From positions 1,052,001 to 1,116,000 of the forward strand of contig JAODUP010000275.1 of assembly GCA_025642065.1 (NCBI GenBank): a DNA stretch of 64,000 nucleotides. The letters run 5' to 3'. This document shows positions 1-13,314 of the stretch, piece after piece. The translations under genes were made by a program, and so were the position numbers. The notes beneath the pieces are model-generated. The model did not search any database, was not told where the DNA came from, and saw nothing but the letters and a program-made list of their open reading frames with translations. The DNA is from Paralvinella palmiformis. Lineage: Eukaryota > Annelida > Polychaeta > Terebellida > Alvinellidae. The first letter of the stretch is position 1. The number at the start of each line of letters is the position of its first letter.

Positions 1-775
1 GTTTTGTTTGTTTTCTTTTATCACTCGTTCCCTTCTTCTGGTTGTTGCTGGTTTTCTGGGTGGGGGTGGGGGAGGGTGGACTTTCTCTCTCTATTTTTGT
101 TGTTGTTTTGTAGCAGACATGTGTGGCCAGATAGCGGGAGAGTTGTTGGCAGCAGGTCTGCTAGTTGTTGGGGTTTTTTTGTGTGTTTTTTTTGGACACA
201 GCTGTGATCCTGATGTGGTTCGGCTAATGGTCTGGTCGCGCCATGTGTCTGAACTCGGATCACCTGTAGGGGGCACCACCGCAGACGACTCTCGCCATTT
301 CGCTCCAGAACCGAATCAGTGTCGTGTTTTCGTTGAGCGACGGCGACAAAAAGCGCCTCCTGGCCAACGGCTGAGTAATAATCTGGAGCGATCTCGTGGC
401 TGGACCCCGATCGTAGTTTTGGGCAATGGTAAATAATTAAGTCAGAACCCGGTATGGCGTAAATAAATAATCCTGAATAATTTGGCGTGTTGCCAAATTG
501 TGGGTTTCGGCGAAATTTGTTCGTCTTTTAGGAGTGCGGGTGGTATGGCACCGAAAAATGGCAGATATCTGTCACATTAAATGACGTTTACTAACTGACA
601 TTTTCATCAGTTAGAAATGTGTCGTCGGCGAGTTAATAGATCGATCTTTATAAAGTGATTACGGAACTCCTCTACTTTTGATACGGTACCCCCCCTCTCT
701 CTCACACGCGCGCACACATTTTAATGCATTCCATTTTATAATGCTACTGATAATGATGAAAATTCTAGCCCTGTT

Positions 776-906
776 GGTGATGGTGATGATGATTATGATG
801 ATGATGATGATGATGATGATGAAGATGAAGATGATGATGATGATGGTGATGATGATGGTGATGATGATGGTGATGATGATGGTGGATAATGGTGGTGGTG
901 GTGATG
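776..906. repeat. (GAT)n microsatellite with GGT interruptions
   Basis: About 130 bp of trinucleotide repeats, mainly ATG, GAT and GGT. It generates a spurious poly-Met frame. Confidence 0.95.
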
Positions 907-1077
907 GAAATGTACTTGTTTAGTTGATACTCTTACTAGTAAGGCCTCTTCCGAACACAGACCCAAATCTATGATCCATGTGAAGCTGACTAGTTGTTGG
1001 ACTGGTGTATGATAATATCCAGGTGTTGTTGTCTGTACTCACACAATACCAACTAGACACCTATGTTGATGATCGGA

Positions 1078-1111
<34 letters not shown>

Positions 1112-1600
1112 AGTACAACAACTTTACCGGAAGCAGATCTTCACCAACAATCTTGACCAAAATGGCTCCAGAAGGCACTCCTACAATCCCTATAATGGTC
1201 ACTAAGTTCTGACGGTCGAGCCAATCATTATTTCAAATTGTTTCTCTACACGCTGTAAACATTTGTTTAGTTAACACATAACTTTCTGTAAAATCGATTA
1301 TTGTCTCCAAAAAAAGGACATGTTCCTAGTTTTATTGAGGGGAAGTTTTGTTTTTTATTTGGTGTATTCTGTGGGTCTTGTTGTCTAAAACTTTGGGGTT
1401 AATTGTGAACCAGTTGACGGTAGTCACTATGTGATTAGCTTGGTTTTGTTTTTAGGGTGGTCTTAATGTTGGGGTTATTACATTGTTTGGCCTCTACGGG
1501 AGCAATTCCCCTCTCTACACCGCTTCCCCCCGGTAATTGATCAAAGTGAAAAACGATGGAGCGCCGTTTAAAAATTTGAATTGTTAACTAGACACGTTTG

Positions 1601-1603
<3 letters not shown>

Positions 1604-1675
<72 letters not shown>
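1604..1675. repeat. (GT)n microsatellite
   Basis: About 36 uninterrupted GT units. Confidence 0.97.
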
Positions 1676-1676
<1 letters not shown>

Positions 1677-3029
1677 GTCATGTTCTGGATACTGACAAAA
1701 GACAATTGTGGGTGTTCATTTGATTGGTGTTCTGTGTTCAGGTAAATGGAAGGTGTGACTAAATCCAACAACTTACTCGTTCACTCTATAGGGAATACAT
1801 GTTTATAAAGGTGTCAACTTGGACTAATTGGTTTAAACAACTGACTGATTAATTAACTGATTGATCGTCCAGAAGTGTGTCTGTGTATTTGATAAAAGGG
1901 CTCACTATCACTTAGTAAGTACACATTTTGTCTTCTCATACATCAACGATACACTATAATTATGGTCCAGAGTTATGAAATGGATTATTTATTTTACAGT
2001 TTAGGTGTCGGAAATTTATGTGCGAGATCAGCTAACTTTCCCGTGACCCACCTTCCCCCCCCCACACGCACACACACACACACACACACGCACGCACACA
2101 CACACATAATACACACACACTCCAAACAGACTTACTCTAACTGACTAGTGGACATGACGTGCGGTTTGTCTCAAGGTACGGAGGTAGATGGGTACACCGG
2201 AGTCGTGGACTGTAGAAGGTAGCCAGCCTCTCGTGTACTCAGTTAACATAGCAGTACTCTATCAGAGTAAGGCAAGGCCGACGAGGTGAACGGCTCAAAT
2301 TGGTCAGGGGTCAGTAGGTATGGAAAAAAGTCAGTTTGGTACATAGTTAAGGACCGACTGACTTGGTGTACACACACACACACACACAGAGGGTGAGGGA
2401 GTGAGATCTGTCCAGATTTTAATAGGCAGACAAGGACATGGCAGATATAATATGGTATATTTACCGAGTGATTGGGAAAATGTGTGTGTGTGTGTGTGTG
2501 TTACTTCCAATGCCAAGTATGAAAATGTCATGCAAAACTGATATGCTTTAGGAATTTCCTAATGTTTAAAATATGAAGGACGCGAATGGGATGAAGTTGG
2601 TTATTAGGCCGAAGTTATTTTAGGTTTAATTGTAAGTAAAAAAAGGAGAGAAAATAGAGTAGACGGATTGATTGACAGACACACAAACTGATTGACTACC
2701 TACCTGACTAGCAAATGGGACAAATACTTAAGTGTTTTGTGTAGCATGATTTACCGAATAAACACTCACTAAAATGGCAGGTTTTTTGTTCAAGTTTTGA
2801 TTAACAAAATAAAATACATTATAAAAACAAAAGGCTTATTTTATAATGAGTTGTTGTTGTAAAGTTCTATATTGATCTTCTTATGTGACAGATCTCAAAT
2901 AGTTGTTTAGTTTTTGTTAATAGCAATATGATGTGTAAATAGAGTAGATATAGATAATTGAAAGATGAGGACAACAAGAAGAGTTAATAGTAAAACAGGA
3001 CAAGGTTAACTAGAAAGGTAGAGAACATG

Positions 3030-3690
3030 GGAGGACATATAAACTAGATAACATAGGAGGATATCTGAAGTAGACAACGAGGGAGAACATCTCAGGTAGA
3101 CCACAAGGAAAACATCTCAGGTAGACATCATGGGAGAAAATCTAAGGTAAACAACAAGGGAGAAAATCTCAGGTAGACAACAAAGGAGAAAATCTCAGGT
3201 AGACAACAAGGGGGGGAAATCTCAGGTAGATAACAAGGGAGAAAATCTCAGGTAGACAACAAGGGAGCAAATCTCAGGTAGACAACAAGGGAGCAAATCT
3301 CAGGTAGACATCATGGGAGAAAATCTCAGGTAGACAACGAGGGAGGAAATCTCAGGTAGACAACATAGAAGAAAATCTCAGGTAGACAACATGGGAGAAA
3401 ATATCAGGTAGACAACATAGAAGAAAATCTCAGGTAGATAACAAGGGAGAAAATATCAGGTAGACAACAAAGGAGCAAATTTCAGGTAGACAATAAAAGA
3501 GAAAATCTCAGATAGAAAACAAGGGAGAAAAGCTCAGGTAGGTAACACGGAATGACATCGTAAGTAGACAACACAGGAAGAAATCTCAAGTGGACAACAA
3601 GTAGTACATCTCAAGTAGATAACAGGGGAAAATATCACAAGTAGACTACATAGGAGAACATCTCAAGTAGATAAGACAGGAGGACAGTAT
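3030..3690. repeat. Minisatellite, unit about 26 bp
   Basis: About 25 tandem copies of a unit resembling AATCTCAGGTAGACAACAAG followed by GGAGAA. Central copies are almost identical and edge copies diverge, as expected from unequal exchange or slippage. Each copy contains CAGGTAGAC, which resembles a splice donor. Confidence 0.9.
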
Positions 3691-4867
3691 GAATGGATGT
3701 CTGAGGTGATGAAAGCCTTAAACATGACCACACAAGCGGACAACACAACACGTACAGATGTCACTGTTAGCTCGCTTTATCTTAGAAGAGATTCAAATTA
3801 CCTTTTTTATAATAAATCTAAAATGTGTTTGTGTTGTGTTAGCCACTATGTGTTTTAATGCCGGTTTCAGTGTAAAGCGACTTAGAGCAACTCAAGATGC
3901 AATATAAAATACTATTATTATTAAGACATGGTATCAGGTCCTCTGAACAATACAGATGTTCAACAGATGTCAATAAGACACCTGGACAAGACAATATACA
4001 GATAATAAATAAAGACAACATCCACAGCAGAAGAACATCAGATTTTTTAAATGAAATTATTAAGACAATATTTCATGTAACATAAATTAAGATAGTTTAC
4101 CTTCACTCAAACTTATTTTCAGACGATTATTTTGTTTAAAAGATATATAGATGTAATATCATCTATATAAACTAGTATTATCAGTGATAAGATGATTATC
4201 TATTACATTATTTTTCTGTTAGAGGTGTATTATGTTATCAATCTGATGAAGGTATCATTCTGATTACAATTTAAAAAATCAGAGGACAAAAATAAATAAA
4301 ACACTTATTACGTACTCAATTGAAGCTTCATATATAAATCGAAAATACGCACGCATGCACACGCACGCATGCACGCACACACGAAGTCGCATTACTGTTT
4401 AGTTGATGTCTGTTTGTCTAATCTGCTGTATAATTTGGAATGATGATGGGTTGTTTAAGTGTGTGTGTGTACCCGTCACTTCTGGTCAGTGTTAACTCAC
4501 ACAATACCCCACCATTGTTATACCATTAAAAGCTAATTATAATGGGGGTGAGCGGCCTCTCACCAGACTTAGTTCAAGTTGGGGTTAGCCACGATCAGGT
4601 TACTCACTAGGTGGCAGTCTAATATTGTTCATCTTTCGATGTTAGAGAATGTGTTTTGGATCTGGAAAAAGATGGCCGTCAAATTTGTTGTAGCTTGAAG
4701 GAGTGGACTAGACACTGATTGATGGTTTAGTGAACGGGAACAATCTGTCACCTCGTAATAAGTATAAATACTCCACAGTTGGGTGTTTGTTATTACCGAT
4801 GAACAATATATCATCATGTCACCATGCATTTATATTGACAGAAAAATCGTGCACGTAGCTGGTGCCG

Positions 4868-4908
<41 letters not shown>

Positions 4909-5528
4909 AAGCAAATAGCATATAACTGTTATAGGTCATTTATTGAGCTGGCTAATAGCCTTTTAAAGCACATATGTTACAATCGGTAGATCTATGAACT
5001 GTGTTTTAATAAAAACAACAGGTTGTAGTTGAACGGGTCACTCACACAGAAACACACATAAATTCACGCGCGCGTGCGCACACGAATGCTTCCACAAATA
5101 GGTAGATATTCGATAGACAAATAGTTGAAGAGGTAGATTGACATAGATGTATAAATATGACTAGATGGAAAGATAGATAGATATATAGCTATATAGATAG
5201 ATAGATAGAGAGAAAGATAGAGATATAGAGACCCGTCCCCCAGTGATTACACCCATTATAGAGTGACAATGACATTTAACTGCCGAATGGGCTCATCTAT
5301 TCTGATAACGTGTCATAACAATCAAGGCTTAATGGACGTGTAAATGTTAGACAATGGCATCGAGGCTAGGCTCTATTGTTCCGGGGTTAATGAATAAATA
5401 ACAGCGCAATATATGATTACAGGGCGTTGGTGTGTAATTATTTACGTGGAGTTATGGAAAAACGTGCCGCTGGGGGGCCTGATTAATGTATGTAACAAAA
5501 AGAGGCTTTATCTACAGACACACACACA

Positions 5529-5565
<37 letters not shown>

Positions 5566-5693
5566 CTACAGTGCGTCAACGTTTTCTAGATTTGAGTCCC
5601 ACACTTTAACATCAAGCCAAATAAACAAACACAAAACATTTAATAAATAAATCAACATCGTCAAACAATGGCTCTCTCATACCCTCTCTCCCT

Positions 5694-5750
5694 CTGTGTG
5701 TGTGTGTGTGTGCGCGCGCGCACACACACACACACAGAGAGAGGGAGAGA
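5694..5750. repeat. Palindromic (GT)n(CG)n(CA)n tract
   Basis: GT units run into CGCGCGCG and then CA units (5696-5736), with the symmetry centre at 5716/5717 and CT/GA-rich flanks that partly extend the symmetry. It is an alternating purine-pyrimidine inverted repeat. Confidence 0.9.
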
Positions 5751-5905
5751 GAGACTTAGAACACATAAGCCAGTTAGTTTTGTTGTTGTTTTTTGTATGT
5801 ATTGTTCTTGGTGTAACAAGACGACGTAACAATGGACGTTAAGTCATCTCTTACGACCACAAAACCGAGTCATTATTATTAGAGTCTGGCAGATTAGTCG
5901 CTGGT

Positions 5906-5908
<3 letters not shown>

Positions 5909-5946
<38 letters not shown>

Positions 5947-5981
5947 GTGTGTGTGTGTATATGTGTGTGTGTCAACGTACC
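5909..5981. repeat. (GT)n microsatellite with ATGT variants
   Basis: GT repeats interrupted by ATGTATGT and ATATGT. Confidence 0.95.
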
Positions 5982-7244
5982 ACGGCTCAGTCAGTTAAGT
6001 TAACTAACCGAACGTTGCCTTCTAGCGGTCAGTATCTTCGTGGTGTGTTTTTTTGATCGTGCGTGTCAGGTGAGTTTTAGATGATGTTTACCTATTAGCA
6101 TGTTTGTTTGTTTGTTTGTTTATTTATTTACCTTCCGATGTTCTTTAATGGTATTTAGTTATAGTTTTTCAACCATACAATTATTGATTGATTTACCCGC
6201 CAAACTCCACCCCCTCGGTCTATGATCCTTATTGGTAATTGATGTCAAATGACACCAAATTAATCGTAATCGCCGTTTATATAAATAATTAGATACACTT
6301 TGCTTGTATGATGTATCATATCTTATTGGTACAATCCTGTTTGTACTCACTCCGTCATCTAACTTCATGGTTCATCTTATTTTAAGTAATCTATTCTGCC
6401 TAGAAGTGTCCCGGTCGGCCACAATAGACACAGTTCCGGTGTTTGGATCATTTCTCAGACTATTCTGTGATCTGATCTCCCTCCTTTTTATATTTTTATA
6501 GACCAAGAGGAAGGTTTTTTAATCAATCAAAATACCAGAACGTAAAATTTATAATAATCGTTTGTATTCTACATTAAGAATGATCCCACAGAGGAACTTA
6601 TTACGATCGTTATCATTGTCTAATATAAAACTGATTCGTGTGACAGATGGTGTCACCTATGATTGGCTGGAAAAGCGATAAATTACAAAACCAAAAAAAA
6701 TGGTATAAATATTGAACAAACAAATTTAAATGATCATAATCGAAATGAATAGGATGTGAGATAAATAATGTGAGAGTGACACGCTACAGATTGTTCTAAG
6801 TGTGGAGCGGGTCAGCACGACTTTATCTGTTTCCTGAAAATCTCTAACTTATCCAGGATGTCATAATCACGGCTAATGAGTTATATTATCAAATTTAGTT
6901 GTAACCGATATTAATCGCAGATTGCTGGTGATGAAAAATATTTGTGGCGGCCAAATTACAGAGTCTGTTTATGTATAAAACAAACATCAAAATAAATAGT
7001 GTTTAACAATCTTGCTTCTGACCTGTAAACCATCTGTTTCATTCAGTCTATAACTCAAAATGTCGATACTTCGATCATTAACACCCTATCAGTTAAAACT
7101 AGTATCGTCATAGAATGTTGTATTTAAAACGGGGAAAGTCTGGGGTCGGGGGGGGGGGGAATCTGTTGTTGTTGGATCGTAATCAAAGATGTCACATTTG
7201 AACATCTCCAGATGTGGATTTGTTATTGTGAAGAAGACACTGAG

Positions 7245-7276
7245 AGAAAGTGCGTGTGTGTATGTGTGTGCGCACG

Positions 7277-7308
<32 letters not shown>

Positions 7309-7461
7309 TGCGTGCGTGTCGTGCGTGCGTGAGAGAGAGAGAGTGTATGTGTGTCCTTGTGAGAGAGAGAGTGTGTGTGTGTGTGTGAGTGATGTGTGTG
7401 TGTGTGTGAGTGTGTGTGTGTGTGTGTGTGTGTAGTGTGTGTGTGTGTGTGTGTGTGTGTG
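7245..7461. repeat. Compound GT / CGTG / GA microsatellite
   Basis: GT units alternate with CGTG units and GAGA blocks over about 215 bp. Cys-Val frames reading through it are artefacts. Confidence 0.95.
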
Positions 7462-7734
7462 AACTTTGTTTATATTAGGTGTGCTCCCCGGTGTCTATTT
7501 ATTGACGACTATTATCGTTTAAAGGTTAACATCTCTGACAGTGACAATGACGGTGTACCATTAATTATAGCATGTGGCTTATAAGTTATATTAGGCTAGA
7601 CTTTGTGGTTTAACATGGAGCTAACCATCTACGATACCAGACCTAGTACGAAACTGGGTTGCCCTGATGAATAGTCCATATGTTACTATCACGATTTATA
7701 ATTCTTTATTTTACTGCCATTTCACCCACTGTTA

Positions 7735-7756
7735 GGACAGACAGACAGACAGACAT

Positions 7757-7835
<79 letters not shown>

Positions 7836-7836
7836 G
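7735..7836. repeat. (ACAG)n microsatellite
   Basis: About 25 tetranucleotide units with one ACAT variant. Confidence 0.97.
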
Positions 7837-8105
7837 GGTGGTGATCAACATTATGTCATATAAAACCAACATCTGGAAGCCTATATTTTTCAATTTCTAC
7901 TGACCACCAAAATAGCACATCATCTAGTCAGACTGACAATAATTCTCTGACGTTTTTCGTTGTTAATTTTAAATTAAAAAAAAAACACTATTTAAAAACA
8001 GTAAGCCAGATTGAATTTATATATGTTACTGTCTGTGTTGTTGCCGACGGCGACGACGACAACGATGATGATGCTAATACGGTGATGTAGCCGTGATGTG
8101 GCCGT

Positions 8106-8180
8106 GATGTAGCTGTCAGGAAGAGCGATCGTCTCGGGTGGTACAATTATTAGAGCCCGGAGGTTGAATTCCTTACAAGT
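8106..8180 (+). mobile_element. tRNA-derived SINE-like head
   Basis: TAGCTGTCAGGAAGAGCGA resembles a tRNA A-box region, and GAGGTTGAATTCC about 50 bp later resembles a B box. Three GCCGTGATGT-like units precede it. No intact tRNA fold is claimed. Confidence 0.5.
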
Positions 8181-8528
8181 GGCGAGTTAATTCCCCTAAT
8201 TTGATTGTGGCATAGAGCTTTGGCGACGTTATTAATGACCAGCCATTTGCCGACAAAGTAAAACTTTTAATGGGAAATATATGGAAATTGTGTCTGTCGA
8301 AGACCAGGTGATCGTTGATTGTCTGTCAGTGATCGCTTCTCTTCTGGATTCCGATGTCTAATGCTTATTGGCCGATTTGATTTAGAATTGTCTATTCATC
8401 GGGCGGGCGTTCCTTATCTTCACAATTGCCGACGTTTTCCGATTGTTTACCATTCCCTGTCGCCTAATTTAAATCATGATCCTGTCCTTATGATTCATGT
8501 AGAATTTTGTGATACCGATCGCTTTGCC

Positions 8529-8562
<34 letters not shown>

Positions 8563-8725
8563 GTGTGTGTTTTGTGTGTTTGTGTGTGTATGCGCGCGCG
8601 CGACACACGCTATATATAGTATTTACAAACGTGCGCATGCGTGACTTAATCCCATTACAAATGAAATTTATGAAGAGTGCAAAGGATGGCTTGTACTAAT
8701 CTAACCTTTATCACTTAGACAGGAA

Positions 8726-8726
<1 letters not shown>

Positions 8727-8769
<43 letters not shown>
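8727..8769. repeat. (AT)n microsatellite
   Basis: About 21 AT units. Confidence 0.95.
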
Positions 8770-8772
<3 letters not shown>

Positions 8773-9299
8773 ATTAAAGTCTAAAGCTTATTACCAAAGA
8801 ACCAGATAGAAACAGTAAAAGGTGATGTTTATTGTTGTATGTACGAAACTATTTAAAAGCTTTGAATAACGGACTAATCTAAATGTAAGTGTAAGGAGTT
8901 GTTTGTATTGTCTAGGATGAGAGGAGTGTAATAACTAAACTTATCATGATAATAAGGATAGGATTATAGTCATTAAGGCTTGCTTTGTGTGTGTAGATTA
9001 TAGAGAGAATAGAACAAACCTTTGTCTCTCTCTCTCTCTCTGTGTGTGTGTCTGTCTGTCTGTCTGTGGGAGGATTTCTCTATATATTTTGCACATTGGA
9101 GTGTTAAGCCCCCATTCTGGACAGTCCCCCCTAACGCGAATGACTTTAAATACGTCTTCGTTATAAACAAACTTGGAAGATGGAACGGTTTAATTCGACG
9201 TCATCGTCTGGATATAAGAGATCGTTTAGAGACGTGATTATATATTTTATGAGCAGTGTGTGTGGCTAACTGGACAGTGACTTGTCTCATTGGATGAGA

Positions 9300-10558
9300 A
9301 GCTTAATCATTCCCTAGCTGGGCAATAGAGGACCACAACGACGAGCCAAGCCCAACCATCCTCTCATATATATACACGTCAGTCTCTCCACTGGTCAGGC
9401 TAGCCTGTCAGTAACTATTGGCCTCGGCCAACAGCTTCTGGGCAGAGGGGACACAACACTCCTCTACCAGGGATTAAACCACTTGAACTATAGTACTACA
9501 TCCATAGTTTATCCTTGGTTCATTCAGACTTCCCTGGGCTGGATCACAACCCGACAACCCCCAGATATGGCCGGTTGATAGACCGATCCTGGACCAATCA
9601 GAAGATGATGATATAAGACAGTTGCGGAGAGAAGAATAGAGTGAATTGTTATGGATTGTGTATGGCGGGGGGTGTCCGTTGGACAGGGAGCGTGGGTTAG
9701 ATAGAAGGGCTTTAGAGGACAAGTGAAGCGGCATTTCTCTAGACTGGATCAGAGGAGCCCAGATGCTTTGGCCGGCCTCCTCCTCCTCCACCACCACTAG
9801 CAGCAGCACAACCGACGCCGCCCCAAAGAGTGACTAGTGAATACCTTCACTGCTGAGACAAAAGCCAGCCTGCTGAGACATCTGGAGCGAAGCTCACATT
9901 CTTATTGGACACGGCCATATCCTCTCTCTGTGGCTCTCTCTGTGCCCCTCTCTCTTCTCTTTCTGACTTTGGTACTTAGGGTGCCAAGAGCTAGCCAGAG
10001 TTGTCACTATATCACTATAACTGACTGACTTCACTGTCTGTGTAAAGTGGAGACCGTCATTCTGGGATTTCTCTCACTCACTTCCGTCACTTAGCTTCAC
10101 AGTTGACAAAAACCTCTTCCGTGAAGGTACACGTGTCACAGTACCCGGAGACAGCCGGTTATCAGCAACGCTCTATTGTAGGAGAAAGATACGACCGGTT
10201 GCTCAGATCCAGAAAGAATTTCTAGTTTCCTGTCACGCGTCTACTGGAGTCGTGCACAAGGTTTTTTGTATTCGGTGATCCAGACTCTACCGCCGCTTTA
10301 GTAGGAAGAATCTATTTTAGATCCACAGGTGACACACCAACTGTTACTAGAATGTACAGTGTCAGTGGGTACCGATCTCACGGAACTTTTCCTATCAATG
10401 GGATCCTATCCCGATGATGACAGTCAACGACAATTGTTATAACATCTTCAGGAGAATGATTCATATCCTGTTTGATTCGGCATTTCATCTAAGGAGAACT
10501 TGATCCGGGGTTTAATTGACCTTTTGTTGTTATTTACAACGACATTATACAAACCAAG
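9300..10558 (+). other. Complex-sequence block, possible SoxD 5' UTR exon or promoter region
   Basis: This is one of the few kilobase-scale stretches in the upstream 20 kb that is almost free of microsatellites. It contains a TATA-like run (9367-9373), CT-rich segments near 9920-9960 and ends at a fair donor, CCAAG|GTTAGT, at 10558. It has no convincing ORF; a 111-codon minus-strand frame here matches nothing I recognise. A long non-coding first exon is compatible with the acceptor at 20843, but this is an inference from composition and one splice-like site. Confidence 0.22.
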
Positions 10559-10616
10559 GTTAGTGCATTTATTCAGAGTTCAAAATTGTTTTCGGTTGCA
10601 ATAACTTGTTTGTATT

Positions 10617-10684
10617 AGTCTAGATCTAGAAACGAAATACACGCGCGCGCCCGTGTGTGTGTTATTTCGTGATAGATCTAGACT
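10617..10684. repeat. Inverted repeat, arms about 24 bp, loop about 20 nt
   Basis: The left arm (AGTC, TAGATCTA, then ACGAAATA, then CAC) and right arm (GTT, ATTTCGT, then TAGATCTA, GACT) are complementary with one small bulge. The loop is a CG/GT-rich run. Further TAGATCTAG-type motifs follow to about 10800. Confidence 0.8.
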
Positions 10685-11144
10685 CATCTTCTTGTAGATT
10701 ATTTGACTAAGCAGTCTACCTTGATCATCTGGTAACAAATGTACTAGATCTAGTCTAGAACTATGTAGGATATACTTAATAGTAAAATAGATCTAGTTAT
10801 CAAATCCGATATTAAAAATGTATGATTTGTAATTTAACATGAATTTTTTTTACCATTTCTGTCAATTTGATCATCTAGACTCTAGTTAACATATTGTTAA
10901 TTTTTTTTTAAATATCACTGGCGTGACTGACGTGACTGAACTATGATAACACTAATACACATGTTTATTGTTGCTTTAGTGATTTAAAGAAGTAACCACT
11001 TTGATAATTATAGATATTATGTCCATTATATGACGTAGACTATAATCGTCTATATCAGTATATGTCACTCTCTTTGATTTAATGATTTAGGTTCTGTATA
11101 TAATCCAATTTTTATGAAAACAAGTTCGTCTTTTTTTGTGCAGA

Positions 11145-11147
<3 letters not shown>

Positions 11148-11206
<59 letters not shown>
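11148..11206. repeat. (AT)n microsatellite
   Basis: About 29 uninterrupted AT units. Confidence 0.95.
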
Positions 11207-11209
<3 letters not shown>

Positions 11210-11732
11210 AGAGACAAAATGTTATTATCATATGGTATGTCATGTGTGACGGCGTCATAATTATAGAGTAGAGTCAGTTTTATTATTTGACATTTTACTA
11301 AACATCACCATCTGACGTTGTTTTCTCTACATCAACCATATTGCTGCTGGTAAGTCAATAATCATTGTCAGCCTCCATCAACTTCTAATAAATTTATAAC
11401 CTGGCCTTTTACCTAACCCAGTTATATAGATAGGTCATAATGATGGCATCAGATTTACGGATGCTTGGGGAAGGTGGTGTTTAAAAAGAGCGCCAACAAA
11501 CTAAAACAAACATCTGTAGGTTTGTGATGAATGAAAAGTGATATTTTACTGCCAACAAGAGCGACTCTAGGCCTATTGTTTACGGTTACCATATAAACTG
11601 TAATTAATCAGGTCATTGTTTCATTAATTTAGTCTAAAGCTTTCTTTTCGTTGTGATCCAGTTCTTCTACAACAGCTGAAAGCGCGTCATGTTTATTGAA
11701 GTATTATTATTTGGTTTATTGTTGGAAAATAT

Positions 11733-11746
11733 CGGGATTAATCCCG
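11733..11746. promoter_or_regulatory. Palindromic GGATTA/TAATCC site
   Basis: CGGGATTAATCCCG is a 14-bp perfect palindrome with two overlapping K50-homeodomain (Otx/Gsc/Bicoid-type) cores. It sits in a complex block (11640-12230). Function is inferred. Confidence 0.3.
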
Positions 11747-12332
11747 GGGATAAAACTGATTGATTTCGACGGGAAATAGCTCGATTGTTTATCAGAGGAG
11801 AACAAAAGGGACATAATTTATTGTGGCGCGATTATCTCCTGGCGGCTCGAAATAAACAGCCACATAGAGGAGAAAAAACTCGCCTCCTAATTGTTTCTGG
11901 TCTACGAAATATTCATTAAAAGCAAGATTAGAAGGAAGTCGGTGGGAAAAAATGCCCCCATTGTCTTGAAGGAAGTCAGCCAGATGCAAACAGGCGCATT
12001 ACAAAGACCCGGTGCTAGTGAAATGTAACGGCGGATGTGATTAACATGGTATTGTGCCAGGGGGCGAGTGGCGGCTGATTATCAAAAAGAAACCTAGTCA
12101 CGCCTGTTGCATGATGACCCTCAGGTAGCTCGTCGGGATAAAAGGAGCGCTCTCCCTGCCAGGTACCCGGCACCTCCTAGCGGAGAAAACCTTCATTAAG
12201 TTAGACAGGGGGCGCTATTGTTGGCTTTTTTTGGTCGGTTTTGTTAGTTATTGTTTTTTAATTTTTACAGTGTTTTTTCCTTCAATTAGGAACCGGCGGA
12301 GTATGCCGCATGACCCGTTCTAGCAAACTGCT

Positions 12333-12333
<1 letters not shown>

Positions 12334-12389
<56 letters not shown>
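12334..12389. repeat. (CA)n microsatellite
   Basis: About 28 CA units. Confidence 0.95.
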
Positions 12390-12393
<4 letters not shown>

Positions 12394-12547
12394 TTTATCT
12401 GTGAATACTAACATACATGCTATATACAATATGGCAGACATCACCTGTTTGTTTCTGATTGACTTGACACTGCGACAAGATGGTCTAATACCATAGAAAG
12501 TTTCTAACCTGTTATGGTAGAAAGTTAATGGCGTCTGGTAGTATTTC

Positions 12548-12625
12548 CTGGTGGCTCGGTGGTTCTGATATAAGTTATTCTAGCTGTAATTCCCAGTTCA
12601 CGTACACTCACCTCTTATGTGTGTG

Positions 12626-12675
<50 letters not shown>
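12548..12675 (+). mobile_element. Possible SINE fragment with GT and TA tail
   Basis: GGTGGCTCGGTGGTTCTG resembles a tRNA A-box region; CCAGTTCACGTAC is a weak B-box candidate. A short GT run and a (TA) run of about 42 bp follow, the arrangement seen at 46202-46311. Confidence 0.35.
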
Positions 12676-12678
<3 letters not shown>

Positions 12679-13282
12679 TTCATGCATAGAGTTGGTGATT
12701 CAATTTGGCTGTATCTTAATTTTTGTTAATTCAGTCAACAGAGGTTAATCACACCATTAGATTAGGGACTGGAGTGCGTTTCCATGCAAGGTGGTGGTCG
12801 GGAAGGGGAGGGGGGGTGGGGATCGTTCTGGTAGGGCAGATTACATGCCATTCTTCTATTAATCTCACTATGGCCGGCAAGCTAAGTTAGAAATATGTGT
12901 AGAGTAATTATGTTATTTATTTAGCAGGTAATCATTGGCATATGTTGGGGGGGTTAATTGTTATGTGTGTTCATCTAAATGGTGTCCTTTCTTAGGCCAC
13001 TGAGTACATTAGGAATCTGTAGTATTGGTCAAACTTGGCGATGATGATGATGATGATGATGCTAATAGTCTGGTATACTGTCGTCTATTTTAGCATCAGT
13101 TCATATCATTTATGGATGATATGATGAGTTGTGCTAGTTGTTAGTGACCATCGAGTTATTTATAACTGTTTATTGTTTAGCTGTTATTGAGATGGAAATG
13201 TTTTTAATTGAACCATAATCATTTATTTATTGTCTTTTCATTTGTAGTATTGATTTATCAGTATATCATGCGAGGCCTCACC

Positions 13283-13314
<32 letters not shown>

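Larger units (their letters stand above)
1..9299. other. Upstream non-coding region with many microsatellites
   Basis: I recognise no gene. Positions 190-660 are of normal complexity and include an open frame with no recognisable product. The rest is AT-rich sequence interrupted by GAT, CT, GT/CA, AT, GATA and GACA arrays, a 26-bp minisatellite at 3030-3690 and a tRNA-derived SINE-like fragment near 8106. It could be intergenic or the first intron of SoxD. Confidence 0.6.

Noticed and set aside
8..436. 142-codon plus-strand frame at the window edge
   Set aside because: T/G-rich start gives a hydrophobic low-complexity protein with no recognised domain.
9474..9809. 111-codon minus-strand frame
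   Set aside because: It starts with a low-complexity Leu/Val/Glu run and has no recognisable domain; more likely non-coding.
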